Origin: Rhizobium sp.
GTDB lineage: Bacteria > Pseudomonadota > Alphaproteobacteria > Rhizobiales > Rhizobiaceae
DNA length: 64,000 bases
NCBI GenBank assembly: GCA_027533385.1
Contig: JAPZUE010000040.1
Location: 62,001-126,000 of the forward strand
Direction: 5' to 3'
The notes beneath the pieces were generated by a model, which worked only from the letters and a program-made list of their open reading frames with translations, searched no databases and was not told the origin of the DNA. Of the stretch, positions 38,799 through 50,550 are shown in pieces; position 1 is the first letter of the stretch; each line of letters opens with the position of its first letter. The translations under genes were made by a program, and so were the position numbers.

Positions 38799-38819
38799 GG
38801 CCGAACACAAGGTTCGGCC
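38799..38819 (+). other. intercistronic hairpin between ftsA and ftsZ
   Basis: GGCCGAAC (38799-38806) and GTTCGGCC (38812-38819) form a perfect 8-bp stem with a 5-base loop. No T-run follows (aagggaaatc), so attenuation or RNA processing is more likely than full termination. The ftsZ ATG is 67 bases downstream. Confidence 0.5.
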
Positions 38820-38886
38820 AAGGGAAATCTGTTGAAATGACATGGCCGGCTTGGCGATGCGGCCGGAAAAAGAAGGAACGGGTACC

Positions 38887-40632
38887 ATGACCATCAAGCT
38901 GCAGAAGCCAGATATCACTGAGCTGAAGCCCCGCATCACCGTCTTCGGTGTCGGTGGCGGTGGCGGCAATGCCGTCAACAACATGATCACCGCTGGTCTG
39001 CAGGGCGTCGATTTCGTCGTCGCCAACACGGATGCCCAGGCGCTGACCATGACCAAGGCTGAGCGCATCATCCAGCTCGGCGTCAACGTTACCGAAGGTC
39101 TCGGCGCCGGCTCGCAGCCGGAAGTCGGACGTGCGGCCGCAGAAGAGTGCATCGACGAGATCATCGACCATCTCAACGGCACCCACATGTGCTTCGTCAC
39201 CGCCGGCATGGGCGGTGGTACCGGCACGGGCGCTGCCCCGGTTGTCGCCCAGGCCGCCCGTAACAAGGGCATCCTGACCGTCGGCGTCGTCACCAAGCCG
39301 TTCCACTTCGAAGGCCAGCGCCGCATGCGTCTCGCCGAGCAGGGCATCGAGGAACTGCAGAAGTCGGTCGACACGCTGATCGTCATTCCGAACCAGAACC
39401 TCTTCCGCATCGCCAACGATCGCACCACCTTTGCCGACGCCTTCGCGATGGCCGACCAGGTTCTGTATTCGGGCGTTGCCTGCATCACCGACCTGATGGT
39501 CAAGGAAGGCCTGATCAACCTCGACTTCGCGGACGTACGCTCCGTGATGCGCGAGATGGGCCGCGCGATGATGGGCACGGGCGAAGCATCGGGCGAAGGC
39601 CGCGCCATGCAGGCCGCTGAAGCTGCCATTGCCAATCCGCTGCTCGACGAAACCTCGATGAAGGGCGCCCAGGGCCTGCTGATCTCGATCACCGGCGGTC
39701 GTGACCTCACCCTGTTCGAAGTCGACGAAGCTGCGACCCGCATCCGCGAAGAAGTCGACCCGGACGCCAACATCATCCTCGGTGCTACCTTTGACGAAGC
39801 TCTGGAAGGCATCATCCGCGTGTCGGTCGTTGCCACCGGCATCGACCGTGCTGCGCTTGCCTCCAAGGGCTTCGAGGCCGCTCCGCTGGCAAAGCCGGCT
39901 ATGCGTCCTTCCGCGGCCGTTGCTCCGGCACCGGCCGCATATCAGCCTGCAATGACGCAGGCCCCGAAGCCGACCATGGATCCGGTCGCAGACACCATTC
40001 GTTCGGCTGAAGCAGCCATGGAACGTGAACTTGAAATCTCTGTTGCCCGTCAGTCGCTGAGCCAGCCGCAGCCTGCTCCGCAGCAGGAATTCCGCCCGGC
40101 AAGCCGTCTGTTCGCTTCGCCGGCTCCGGAAGCGGCTCCCGCTCCGCAGATGGCACAGCCGGTTGCTCCGGCTCCGGTCATGAGCCAGCCAGCTCCCGTC
40201 ATGCAGCAGCCCGCTCCGGTCATGCAGGCGCCTGTCGCGCCTGCTCCGATCGCAGCCGAGCCCCGCATGGCAGCAGAGCCGGTCCGTATGCCGAAGGTGG
40301 AAGACTTCCCGCCGGTGCTGCGCGCCGAAATCGATCACCGCGCCCAGCCGGCAGCACCTGCTGCCCAGGACGAGCGTGGCCCGATGGGTCTCTTGAAGCG
40401 AATCACCAATTCGCTTGGCCGCCAGTCCGACGAGGAGCCCGTCATGGGTGACATGACCGGTTCGGCTCCGGCAGCCGCTTCGCAGCAGCGTCGTCCGCTT
40501 TCGGCCGAGGCAAGCCTCTATGCACCGCGTCGTGGCCAGCTTGACGATCACGGCCGTGCAACCCCGGCTCGCGCCGTCAGCGAAGACGACCAGCTCGAAA
40601 TCCCGGCCTTCCTGCGCCGCCAGACAAGCTGA
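38887..40632 (+). CDS. ftsZ: cell division GTPase FtsZ
   Basis: Tubulin homologue that forms the Z ring. 581 residues from ATG 38887; AAGGAA lies about 8 bases upstream. [22 protein letters not shown], the tubulin signature GGGTGTG (109-115) and the T7 loop are intact. After the core (to about residue 320) comes a very long linker of about 230 residues rich in Pro, Ala, Gln and Met, then the conserved C-terminal peptide [13 protein letters not shown], which binds FtsA and other partners. The linker length and tail are typical of Rhizobiaceae. Codon use is strongly biased to C-ending codons, as expected for high expression. Confidence 0.98.
   Translation: MTIKLQKPDITELKPRITVFGVGGGGGNAVNNMITAGLQGVDFVVANTDAQALTMTKAERIIQLGVNVTEGLGAGSQPEVGRAAAEECIDEIIDHLNGTHMCFVTAGMGGGTGTGAAPVVAQAARNKGILTVGVVTKPFHFEGQRRMRLAEQGIEELQKSVDTLIVIPNQNLFRIANDRTTFADAFAMADQVLYSGVACITDLMVKEGLINLDFADVRSVMREMGRAMMGTGEASGEGRAMQAAEAAIANPLLDETSMKGAQGLLISITGGRDLTLFEVDEAATRIREEVDPDANIILGATFDEALEGIIRVSVVATGIDRAALASKGFEAAPLAKPAMRPSAAVAPAPAAYQPAMTQAPKPTMDPVADTIRSAEAAMERELEISVARQSLSQPQPAPQQEFRPASRLFASPAPEAAPAPQMAQPVAPAPVMSQPAPVMQQPAPVMQAPVAPAPIAAEPRMAAEPVRMPKVEDFPPVLRAEIDHRAQPAAPAAQDERGPMGLLKRITNSLGRQSDEEPVMGDMTGSAPAAASQQRRPLSAEASLYAPRRGQLDDHGRATPARAVSEDDQLEIPAFLRRQTS
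40170..40250 (+). repeat. short tandem repeats in the ftsZ linker
   Basis: The linker contains [14 protein letters not shown] and PAPVMQA in series, encoded by related DNA units of about 21 bases (gctcc(g/c)gtcatg core). Such repeats can vary in number between strains. Confidence 0.6.
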
Positions 40633-40654
40633 GGTCCATTCGGACTCACTTTCG

Positions 40655-40685
40655 AAACCCGGGTCTCACGGCCCGGGCTTCTTGC
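40655..40685 (+). terminator. possible terminator after ftsZ
   Basis: CCCGGG at 40658-40663 and 40672-40677 pair around 8 bases and are followed by cttcttgcgtttc. The stem is short and the T-run broken. Confidence 0.45.
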
Positions 40686-40893
40686 GTTTCACGCACTGTT
40701 ACGTGACGTCGATTTGTTGATGATATTCAAGGGACTGGCTTCGTTACAAAGCGAAAGAATCAGTGATTTGGCTCGCGTCGCAGTCACACGTATGTATGAG
40801 ATCGAAAAGAGGGTTTGTTTACCCTCCCGCAAGAGTTAGCGACGGGAAGCTCAAGATCCACCGCCTCGTCGCTTCAGGTTTAAGGCTATCGGA

Positions 40894-41850
40894 ATGGCAA
40901 TTGCTTTGCTCGGATTTCAAACCACGATCGCAGCGCCGCTTACGCTGACGGGAATCGGGGTTCATTCCGGCCGAGAGGTGTCTATCACCTTCCAGCCGGC
41001 TGACGCCGGGACAGGGATCATGTTCGTGCGTCAGCATGATGACGGATCCACCAGCGAATATCGCGCCGTCTCCGCCCATGTCGGCAATACCGACCTTTGC
41101 ACCGTTCTCGGCACCAATCCCGCTCGTTCCGTCGCGACCATCGAGCATGTCATGGCCGCACTCTATGCGCTCGGCCTGGACAATGTGGTCGTGGAAGTGG
41201 ACGGCGCCGAAATGCCGATCATGGATGGCAGCTCCGAGGTCTTCATCGATGCCATCGAGCAGGTTGGCATCACCAATCTGGGCGTGAAGCGCCGCTATAT
41301 CCGCGTCACCAAGCCCGTCCGTATCGAATCGGGCGCATCCTGGTCCGAGTTCCGCCCCTATGACGGCACGCGCTTCGAGGTCGAGATCGACTTCGACAGC
41401 AAGCTGATCGGTCGTCAGAAGTGGGAAGGCGATCTGACGGCGCAGACCTTCAAGACGGAATTGTCGCGCGCGCGCACCTTCGGCTTCATGCGCGATGTCG
41501 AGCGTCTTTGGGCGGCCGGCTTTGCGCTCGGGTCTTCGCTGGAGAATTCCGTCGTCATTTCCGACGATGACACGGTGATCAACGTCGAGGGCCTGCGTTA
41601 TGAAGGCGACGAATTCGTCCGCCACAAGACGCTCGACGCCGTCGGCGATCTGGCGCTGGCGGGTGCCCAGTTCATCGGCTGCTACCGCTCCTATCGTGGC
41701 GGTCACAAGATGAATGCCAACGCCCTGAAGGCGCTGCTTAGCGATCCCACCGCTTACGAGGTCGTCGAGGCACCGAGAAGCAGCCATCAGGTTCGTGCGC
41801 GTGAATTCGTGCCGGTTCAGGTTTCGGAGTTTGCGCCTTGGTCGGCCTGA
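40894..41850 (+). CDS. lpxC: UDP-3-O-acyl-N-acetylglucosamine deacetylase
   Basis: Zinc enzyme of the committed step of lipid A synthesis. 318 residues. Zn ligands lie in TIEHVMAALYALG (His) and HKTLDAVGDLALAG (His and Asp); FQTTIAAPLTLTGIGVHSG is the N-terminal signature and ARTFGFMRDVERL covers the substrate tunnel. ATG 40894 is preceded by taaggctatcgga with weak ribosome pairing. The 260-base gap after ftsZ carries its promoter and a small hairpin, GAGGGT (40809-40814) with ACCCTC (40821-40826). Confidence 0.97.
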   Translation: MAIALLGFQTTIAAPLTLTGIGVHSGREVSITFQPADAGTGIMFVRQHDDGSTSEYRAVSAHVGNTDLCTVLGTNPARSVATIEHVMAALYALGLDNVVVEVDGAEMPIMDGSSEVFIDAIEQVGITNLGVKRRYIRVTKPVRIESGASWSEFRPYDGTRFEVEIDFDSKLIGRQKWEGDLTAQTFKTELSRARTFGFMRDVERLWAAGFALGSSLENSVVISDDDTVINVEGLRYEGDEFVRHKTLDAVGDLALAGAQFIGCYRSYRGGHKMNANALKALLSDPTAYEVVEAPRSSHQVRAREFVPVQVSEFAPWSA

Positions 41851-41877
41851 TCTGCGCCAAGACTTGAAAAGACGGAG

Positions 41878-41909
41878 ACGCCGGCTTCCTTTGCAAGGGC
41901 CGGCGTTTT
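41878..41909 (+). terminator. rho-independent terminator after lpxC
   Basis: ACGCCGGC (41878-41885) pairs with GCCGGCGT (41899-41906), followed by tttg. It marks the end of the division/lipid A block. Confidence 0.75.
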
Positions 41910-42073
41910 GCTTGGGAAGGTGAGGGAGCCTTTACGGGGCTACTTTCTGGGAGCCCTGCCACAAAAATGCGTTAAAGTCATATCACTGCGTTGCCCTCGT
42001 GCCGCTTTTATGGCTAGAAACGCCAGTTGAAGGCGACGGTTTTCAAGCGGCGCTGCAATCGGGATCATTTCGA

Positions 42074-42940
42074 ATGAATCATGTAGGATCGGTCGTTGTG
42101 AAGAAAGCCGTGCGTATCGCGGGCCTCAGCCTGATGTTGTCTGTCGGTGCGGTGCTTGCGGGATGCCAAAGCGACCCTGACATCGACATCAGCAAGCTCG
42201 CTGCAGAGACCGAACCGCCGGAAGTGCTTTACAATCAGGGCCTGGCGAACATCAAGGCAGGCAATATGTCTGAGGCGTCCCGCAAGTTCGATGCGGTCGA
42301 CGCCCAGAACCCGTTCTCGGAATGGTCGCGCAAGGCGCTCGTCATGAGCACCTTCACCAAGTACCGCCTCGGCCGCTACGCCGACGCGATCGCGACCGGC
42401 AACCGCTACATGAGCCTCTATCCGAAGTCCGAGGATGCGGCCTATGCCCAGTATCTCGTCGGTCTTTCCTACTGGAAGCAGATTTCCAGCGTCACGCAGG
42501 ACCAGCGCAACTCGGTGAAGACCATCGAGGCGATGCAGCGCGTGGTCAATGAATTCCCCGACAGCGAATATGTCGACGATGCGCAGGCGAAGATCCGCTT
42601 TGCCCGTGACCAGCTGGCCGGCAAGGAAATGCAGGTCGGTCGCTACTATCTGGAGCGCAAGGAATATCTGGCCGCCGTCTCGCGCTTCCGCGTGGTGGTC
42701 GAGGAATATCCGAACACCAACCAGATCGAGGAGGCGCTCGCGCGTCTGGTCGAGGCCTACTATGCCATGGGCGTGGTGTCCGAGGCCCAGGCCGCTGCTG
42801 CCGTTCTCGGCCACAACTACCCCGACAGCCAGTGGTATGCGGACAGCTATGCGCTTCTGCAACGGGGCGGTCTGGAGCCGCGTGAAAATGCCGGTTCCTG
42901 GATTACCCGTGCCGGCCGCAGACTGCTGATCGGGACCTGA
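42074..42940 (+). CDS. bamD: outer-membrane protein assembly factor BamD
   Basis: Lipoprotein of the BAM complex that inserts outer-membrane beta-barrels; older name comL. About 288 residues from ATG 42074; a GTG 24 bases later is also possible. The signal peptide ends in the lipobox VLAGC. The mature protein is all-helical [68 protein letters not shown] and [14 protein letters not shown]. The recN gene follows after 33 bases, a pairing conserved in Rhizobiales. Confidence 0.95.
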   Translation: MNHVGSVVVKKAVRIAGLSLMLSVGAVLAGCQSDPDIDISKLAAETEPPEVLYNQGLANIKAGNMSEASRKFDAVDAQNPFSEWSRKALVMSTFTKYRLGRYADAIATGNRYMSLYPKSEDAAYAQYLVGLSYWKQISSVTQDQRNSVKTIEAMQRVVNEFPDSEYVDDAQAKIRFARDQLAGKEMQVGRYYLERKEYLAAVSRFRVVVEEYPNTNQIEEALARLVEAYYAMGVVSEAQAAAAVLGHNYPDSQWYADSYALLQRGGLEPRENAGSWITRAGRRLLIGT

Positions 42941-42973
42941 CGGTCCCTCGTCACGAAGTGAGATCCTGAGCCC

Positions 42974-44647
42974 ATGCTGGTCCAGCTGTCGATCCGCGAT
43001 ATCGTCCTGATCGAGCGGCTCGATCTTGCCTTCGAGACGGGCCTGTCCGTGCTGACCGGTGAAACCGGCGCGGGCAAATCCATCCTGCTCGACAGTCTTT
43101 CCTTGGCACTCGGCGGCCGTGGTGACGGCTCGCTGGTGCGCCACGGCGAGGACAAGGGCCAGGTGACGGCCGTGTTCGATGTCGGTGGCAGCCACCCGGC
43201 CAGAACCTTGCTGAAGGGCAATGGCGTTGACGACGACGGCGACCTGATCTTCCGTCGTGTCCAGTCGGCTGACGGCCGCACCCGCGCCTATATCAACGAT
43301 CAGCCTGTCAGCGTGCAGCTGATGCGCCAGGTCGGCCAGCTGCTGGTCGAGATCCATGGGCAGCATGACGACCGCGCCCTGATCGATACCGATGCCCATC
43401 GCATGCTGCTTGACGCCTTTGCCGGCCTGACGGACGAGGCGCTCGATCTTGGCGAAAGCTATCGTCGCTGGCGCGATGCCGAGCGGGCCTTCAAGACGCA
43501 CAAGGCGAAGGTCGAGGCTGCCGCACGCGAGGCCGATTATCTGCGTGCCTCCGTCGAGGAACTCGAAGGTCTGTCTCCGCTCGACGGCGAGGAAGACGAA
43601 CTCGCCGAGCGTCGCTCGCGGATGCAGAAGTCCGAGCGGATCGCCGGCGACATTGCCGAGGCTTCCGAATTCCTGAACGGCACGGCGTCACCCGTCCCGC
43701 ATATCGCGTCGCTGATGCGGCGTCTCGAGCGAAAGAGCCATGAGGCGCCGGGACTGCTCGAAGAAACCGTGCAGCTCCTCGGCGCCGCGCTCGACACTCT
43801 GTCTGCCGCGCAGATGGAAGTGGAGGCGGCGCTGCGCCGCACCGAGTTCGATCCGCGCGAACTGGAGCGTGTCGAGGAGCGTCTGTTTGCGCTGCGCGCT
43901 GCGGGCCGCAAGTATTCCGTGGCGGTTGTCGACCTGCCGGCGCTGGCAGAAAAGATGGTTGCGGATCTCGCCGACCTCGATGCCGGCGAAGAGCGGCTTG
44001 GCCAGCTGGAGACTGCTGTTCGCGAGGCCAAGGGGCATTATGACCATCTGGCCCAGCAGCTTTCCTCGAAACGCCAGAACGCCGCGCAGGCGCTCGCCGA
44101 TGCGGTCATGCAGGAACTGCCGGCGCTGAAGCTCGAGCGCGCGCGGTTCATGGTCGAAGTCGCGGCCGATCCCGAAAATGCGACTGCCGACGGCATCGAT
44201 ACCGTGGAGTTCCATGTCCAGACCAATCCCGGAACCCGCCCCGGACCGATCATGAAGGTTGCTTCCGGTGGTGAGCTCTCTCGATTCCTGCTGGCGCTCA
44301 AGGTGGCGCTTGCCGATCGCGGTTCGGCGCCGACGCTGGTCTTTGATGAAATCGACACCGGTGTCGGCGGCGCCGTCGCGGATGCGATCGGCCAGCGGTT
44401 GAAGCGGCTCTCCGCGAAGGTCCAGGTGCTGTCGGTTACCCATGCGCCGCAAGTCGCGGCACGCGCTTCCACGCATTTCCTTATCTCCAAGGGGCCCACG
44501 GGTGACGCTGGCGACAAGATCGCGACCCGCGTCGCCATCATGGAGCCGGAGCATCGCAAGGAAGAGATCGCCCGTATGCTGGCCGGTGCCTCGGTGACCG
44601 ATGAGGCGCGGGCAGCCGCTGCAAAGCTTCTGGCGGCTGGCGAGTGA
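42974..44647 (+). CDS. recN: DNA repair protein RecN
   Basis: SMC-like ATPase of double-strand-break repair. 557 residues. Walker A TGETGAGKSILLDSL is at residues about 30-44, a central coiled coil spans about 150-360 (LEGLSPLDGEEDELAERR, ERVEERLFALRAAG), and the C-terminal ABC half has VASGGELSRFLLALK (signature), TLVFDEIDTGVGG (Walker B) and VLSVTHAPQVAA. No LexA-type GTTC-N7-GTTC box is seen in the short gap after bamD, so it is probably read through from bamD. Confidence 0.96.
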   Translation: MLVQLSIRDIVLIERLDLAFETGLSVLTGETGAGKSILLDSLSLALGGRGDGSLVRHGEDKGQVTAVFDVGGSHPARTLLKGNGVDDDGDLIFRRVQSADGRTRAYINDQPVSVQLMRQVGQLLVEIHGQHDDRALIDTDAHRMLLDAFAGLTDEALDLGESYRRWRDAERAFKTHKAKVEAAAREADYLRASVEELEGLSPLDGEEDELAERRSRMQKSERIAGDIAEASEFLNGTASPVPHIASLMRRLERKSHEAPGLLEETVQLLGAALDTLSAAQMEVEAALRRTEFDPRELERVEERLFALRAAGRKYSVAVVDLPALAEKMVADLADLDAGEERLGQLETAVREAKGHYDHLAQQLSSKRQNAAQALADAVMQELPALKLERARFMVEVAADPENATADGIDTVEFHVQTNPGTRPGPIMKVASGGELSRFLLALKVALADRGSAPTLVFDEIDTGVGGAVADAIGQRLKRLSAKVQVLSVTHAPQVAARASTHFLISKGPTGDAGDKIATRVAIMEPEHRKEEIARMLAGASVTDEARAAAAKLLAAGE

Positions 44648-44705
44648 ACCTCTTGCCCCGGGCACCCGTTGCCTTCCAAATCGAAACCTGTTTCGTTGCG
44701 GCATC

Positions 44706-46154
44706 ATGTTGGAACTGATCCAGATCTACTGGGCTGAGACCCTTGCCGTGCTCTCCGTTGTGTTCGGCACGGTGGCAGCGACCCATGCGGCGATGACCAA
44801 GCGTGAGGTGCGCTCGGCGCTCGGTTGGGTGGGCGTGATCATCCTCTCGCCGCTGGTGGGAGCGATGATCTACGCGGTTGCCGGTATCAACCGGATCCGT
44901 CGCGCCACACTGATCTCCAGGCGGGCCCTCGAACTCGATGAGATCTGGCGCAGCCTGTCCCTCTACGGTGTCAGCCGCGAGACGGTGGTCGCACAGTTTG
45001 GTGGGCGGTTCGGGCAGATGAAGTTGCTCGGAGACACGGTCTGCCGGCATCCGCTGTCTTCCGGCAACCGGATCAGCATGCTGACCACCGGCGAGCAGAC
45101 GTTCGACGCGATGTGCGAGGCGATCGAGGCCGCGCAATCCAGTATCATCCTTGAGACCTACATTTTCGACCGCGATGCCGTCGGGCTGCGCATTGCCGAC
45201 TGCCTGATCGCCGCCCATCGGCGCGGCGTTGCGGTGCGGGTGATCGTCGATGCCGTCGGCGCGCGCTACAGCGTGCCCAGCATCATCGGCTATCTGGAGC
45301 AGGCCGGCGTGTCCGTCGCCACCTTCAACGGTCAGGTCATCATGGGGCTGCGGCTCCCTTACGCCAATCTGCGCACCCACCGGAAGATCATGGTGGTCGA
45401 TGGAACGGTCGGTTTTGTCGGTGGCATGAACATTCGTGCGGCCTTTGTCGGGACCGATGCCGCCCGCGACACGCATTTTCGCGTAACCGGTCCCGTCGTC
45501 GCCGACATTCTGGCTGTCGCAGCCGAGGACTGGCACTTCGAAACGGGTGAGGTCCTTCTCGGTCCGGAATGGCGTGTGCAGCTCAAGGATGCCGTGCCGG
45601 GGGCAGGGACTGCGATCCGGGCGGTGGTCTCAGGGCCGGATGCGCATATCGAAACCAACCACAGGCTGCTTCTCGGCGCCTTCTCGGTTGCCGAACATTC
45701 GATCCGGATTGTCTCGCCTTATTTCCTGCCGGACACGACCTTCATCGCGGCGTTGAATACGGCGGCGCGGCGCGGTGTGCAGGTGGATGTCATCGTGCCC
45801 TCGCAGAACAATCTCGCGATCGTTGCACGGGCGATGATGGGACAGTTTGACCAGATCCTGCGGGAAGGGTGCCGCGTGCATCTCTCCGCCGGTCCTTTCG
45901 ATCATTCCAAGCTGATGGTCATCGACCGGCAATGGTGCTTCATCGGCTCGTCCAATCTCGATGCGCGCTCGCTGCGTCTGAATTTCGAAATCGATCTTGA
46001 GGTCTATGACCGGGGACTGGCCGAGCGGATCGAAGATCGGATCGATCAAAGCCTCGCCCAGGCGGAGCAGCTGACCCTCGAGACGTTGAAGGCCAGGTCT
46101 TTGCCTGATCGGATGATCGATCGCTTGTTCTGGCTTGGATCGCCCTATCTTTGA
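44706..46154 (+). CDS. cls: cardiolipin synthase, phospholipase D family
   Basis: Condenses two phosphatidylglycerols to cardiolipin at the inner membrane. 482 residues from ATG 44706; the open frame upstream overlaps recN. Two N-terminal membrane spans (about 3-22 and 37-58, PLDc_N type) precede two HKD motifs: HRKIMVVDGTVGFVGGMN and HSKLMVIDRQWCFIGSSN. The C-terminus is acidic and helical. No strong ribosome site is visible. It is followed at once by the EEP-family gene, suggesting one transcript. Confidence 0.93.
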   Translation: MLELIQIYWAETLAVLSVVFGTVAATHAAMTKREVRSALGWVGVIILSPLVGAMIYAVAGINRIRRATLISRRALELDEIWRSLSLYGVSRETVVAQFGGRFGQMKLLGDTVCRHPLSSGNRISMLTTGEQTFDAMCEAIEAAQSSIILETYIFDRDAVGLRIADCLIAAHRRGVAVRVIVDAVGARYSVPSIIGYLEQAGVSVATFNGQVIMGLRLPYANLRTHRKIMVVDGTVGFVGGMNIRAAFVGTDAARDTHFRVTGPVVADILAVAAEDWHFETGEVLLGPEWRVQLKDAVPGAGTAIRAVVSGPDAHIETNHRLLLGAFSVAEHSIRIVSPYFLPDTTFIAALNTAARRGVQVDVIVPSQNNLAIVARAMMGQFDQILREGCRVHLSAGPFDHSKLMVIDRQWCFIGSSNLDARSLRLNFEIDLEVYDRGLAERIEDRIDQSLAQAEQLTLETLKARSLPDRMIDRLFWLGSPYL

Positions 46155-46198
46155 CCGGAGAGGGGGCTTCTGGCCTTCGCCCCGCCCGTGATCGGCCC

Positions 46199-47044
46199 AT
46201 GGCCCAACCGACGACGGATGCAATTGGTGTGATGAAGAAGACCAAGCCCAGCCTCGCCCGAACCATGGTGTCTTCGCTGCGGAACCGCAAATGGCGTCCG
46301 GGGGAGCGTCCGGCGACAGAGGCGGCTGACGGCGCCATGACGGTCGCGTCCTACAATGTGCATAAATGTGTCGGCACCGATGGCCGTTTCGATCCCGAGC
46401 GGATCATCGATGTCATCCGCGAGATCGGCCCTGACGTCATCGCGCTTCAGGAGGCCGACCAACGTTTCGGGGAGCGATCCGGCCTTCTGGATCTCAATCG
46501 GCTGCGGCTGGAGACCGGGCTGCTGCCGGTGCCTGTGGTATCGGGACCGAAGTCGCATGGCTGGCGGGGCAATGTGCTTCTGTTTCGCGAGGGGATCGTG
46601 CGCGACGTTCATCAGGTGGCGTTGCCCGGGCTTGAGCCGCGTGGAGCCCTTGTCGCGGAGATTGATCTCGAAGGCCGTTCGGGCCTGCGGGTGATTGCCG
46701 CCCATCTCGGTTTGCTGCGCTGGGCCCGGCGTCAGCAGGCGGATGTCATCCTCGATCTGCTGCAGAGCCGGGAGGAGCGTCCGACGCTGCTGATGGGTGA
46801 TTTCAACGAATGGCGGCTCGGTCCTGGTTCGGCGCTGACGCGCCTCGAACCGGTCTTCGGCCCTTTGCCCCCGCCGATCCCCAGTTTTCCCGCACGTCTC
46901 CCGGTTCTGTCTCTGGACCGGATCATGGCGAACCGGGCGGGGCTGATCCTCGATCTGACGGTCCACGATACGCCGCTTGCGCGTCTGGCATCCGACCATC
47001 TGCCGCTGACGGCGCGGCTCGATCTTTCCAAGGTGGAGGAGTGA
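46199..47044 (+). CDS. endonuclease/exonuclease/phosphatase-family hydrolase
   Basis: About 281 residues if started at ATG 46199; ATG 46232 is equally possible and a TTG at 46151 would overlap cls. The EEP fold is clear: VASYNVHKCVGTDG, VIALQEADQRF (metal-binding Glu), VIAAHLGLL, LLMGDFNEW (Asp-x-Asn) and SDHLPLTARL (Asp-His pair). No signal peptide. Such proteins next to cls may be phosphodiesterases acting on phospholipids or nucleic acids; the substrate is not known. Confidence 0.85.
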   Translation: MAQPTTDAIGVMKKTKPSLARTMVSSLRNRKWRPGERPATEAADGAMTVASYNVHKCVGTDGRFDPERIIDVIREIGPDVIALQEADQRFGERSGLLDLNRLRLETGLLPVPVVSGPKSHGWRGNVLLFREGIVRDVHQVALPGLEPRGALVAEIDLEGRSGLRVIAAHLGLLRWARRQQADVILDLLQSREERPTLLMGDFNEWRLGPGSALTRLEPVFGPLPPPIPSFPARLPVLSLDRIMANRAGLILDLTVHDTPLARLASDHLPLTARLDLSKVEE

Positions 47045-47079
47045 GCTGGCGCCCTTTTCATTTGGTGATTTTGCGCTAA

Positions 47080-49262
<2,183 letters not shown>

Positions 49263-49263
<1 letters not shown>

Positions 49264-49316
49264 TACCAAGTGTCGATGATAGGATCCTTTGGCTTCCTAT
49301 CATCGACACTTGGTAT
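49263..49316. repeat. perfect 22-bp inverted repeat between convergent ligA and GGDEF gene
   Basis: The arm at 49263-49284 (begins ATACCAAGTGTC) is exactly complementary to 49295-49316 (ends GACACTTGGTAT), with a 10-base loop. It overlaps the last base of the ligA stop and ends 4 bases before the stop of the opposite gene. It fits a bidirectional terminator, but the arms are long and no T-run flanks them. Confidence 0.85.
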
Positions 49317-49319
49317 CAA

Positions 49320-50165
49320 TCACGCCACGCTGATGGCTGCGTCGGGCCTGTCCAGGACCACCGGGTCGAGGTGGGCGCCCCGCATGAGCTCGCGTTCATG
49401 GACGATGCGGTTGCGTCCGGAGGACTTGGCGAGATAGAGCGCCCGGTCTGCGGCGGCATAAACGGCGGAAAAATCGCGCAGGGGCGTGATGTCTGCAAGC
49501 CCGCCGGAGACGGTGACCGCAATCGTCTGATGAAACGCTTCCACGAGGCGATTGGCCACGGCCCTGCGCAGCTTTTCCGCAACCGACTGGACCTCGGCGA
49601 GATCGGCGTCGCGAAACAGGACGGCAAACTCCTCTCCGCCGATCCGGGCGATGAGATGCGGCGGGCCGACGATCTCGCTGATCGTTCCGGCAACCGAAAC
49701 GATCACGTCGTCGCCGGCCATATGCCCGTACCGATCGTTGATCTGCTTGAAGCGGTCGATATCGAGGATCAGCAGCTGGCCGCGTTCAACCTGCGAGAGA
49801 TCTTCGATGAAGGCGCGCCGGTTGAGCAAACCGGACAGCATGTCCGTTCGGCTCATCTGCTGGAATTCCAGGCGGGTGCGGGCGAGGTGGATGACCGCAT
49901 AGCCCATATACATCGAGCAGAGCATGGTGAGCGTGAAAGATACGACCAGCGCAATCCCGCAGCCGATGAGAAGATCGCGCGCGAGCGGATTGAGAAGAAT
50001 GCCGAAGGTGTGCAGCAGTGTCAGGATGCCGGCAACCATCAGGCTGGCGATGATGGAGATTCGCAGAGAAAGACGGGTCGCAAATCGCAGCACGGGATCC
50101 CAATGATCGAATTCTGTCGCGCCAATATCGCGGATAACCCACGCTTCAATCTGTTTTTTCAACAT
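49320..50165 (-). CDS. membrane-bound GGDEF diguanylate cyclase
   Basis: 281 residues from ATG 50165; the frame is open upstream to 50231 but that part lacks a ribosome site and does not match the paralogue. Two membrane spans (about 28-52 and 63-88) lead into a GGDEF domain with LSGLLNRRAFI, LDIDRFKQINDRYGHMAGDD and the intact GGEEF. No RxxD inhibitory site (GPPH precedes LIARIGGEEF). The C-terminal SSGRNRIVHERELM matches the GGDEF gene inside the dcw cluster, so the two arose by duplication. It is convergent with ligA. Confidence 0.92.
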   Translation of the reverse strand: MLKKQIEAWVIRDIGATEFDHWDPVLRFATRLSLRISIIASLMVAGILTLLHTFGILLNPLARDLLIGCGIALVVSFTLTMLCSMYMGYAVIHLARTRLEFQQMSRTDMLSGLLNRRAFIEDLSQVERGQLLILDIDRFKQINDRYGHMAGDDVIVSVAGTISEIVGPPHLIARIGGEEFAVLFRDADLAEVQSVAEKLRRAVANRLVEAFHQTIAVTVSGGLADITPLRDFSAVYAAADRALYLAKSSGRNRIVHERELMRGAHLDPVVLDRPDAAISVA

Positions 50166-50550
50166 CTGTTCGACCACACAATAAGACTTGAAAGGACAAT
50201 CATTTCCTCGTCGCGAAGAGATTTCTCGCAACGTCTTGCGTCTAGATTTCTTGAAGGCCCGTCCCTGCGATTGTTTGCGTCAAGGTGACGAATACAACCT
50301 ATGCAGTAAAGAGCTCATTTCGGCCTCTATTAGTTTTAGTCATTGAAAAATTAAGTTTCAATGAATTTGTAACCTTTGATTGCACCGATTTCCGGATCGA
50401 ATCGACACATTTACGGCTCGATGAAGCTGGATGGTACAATCTGAAGTCGATCAGGCGATTGGTTGTTCATAAACATAAGTCCACCACGTGCGGTCGATCC
50501 GGCGGGGACATAGTCAAAAGTCAGTTGTGCCTCTTCCAGGGGGAAACAGA
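50166..50550. other. 385-base AT-rich region without a recognisable gene
   Basis: Clearly richer in A and T than the rest of the window, especially 50285-50420. The one long open frame (50285-50692, plus) has no family resemblance, a GTG start with poor ribosome pairing, and runs antisense through the neighbouring gene. The region carries the promoter of the GGDEF gene and the point where the DUF2391-like gene breaks off. Confidence 0.6.

Noticed and set aside
37939..40551. 870-residue open frame antisense to ftsA and ftsZ
   Set aside because: Shadow frame caused by high third-position GC and strong codon bias in ftsZ; no ribosome site, no family resemblance, and the sense genes are certain.
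42065..43501. 478-residue open frame antisense to bamD and recN
   Set aside because: Spans two unrelated sense genes and their gap, which a true gene would be unlikely to do; no motif seen.
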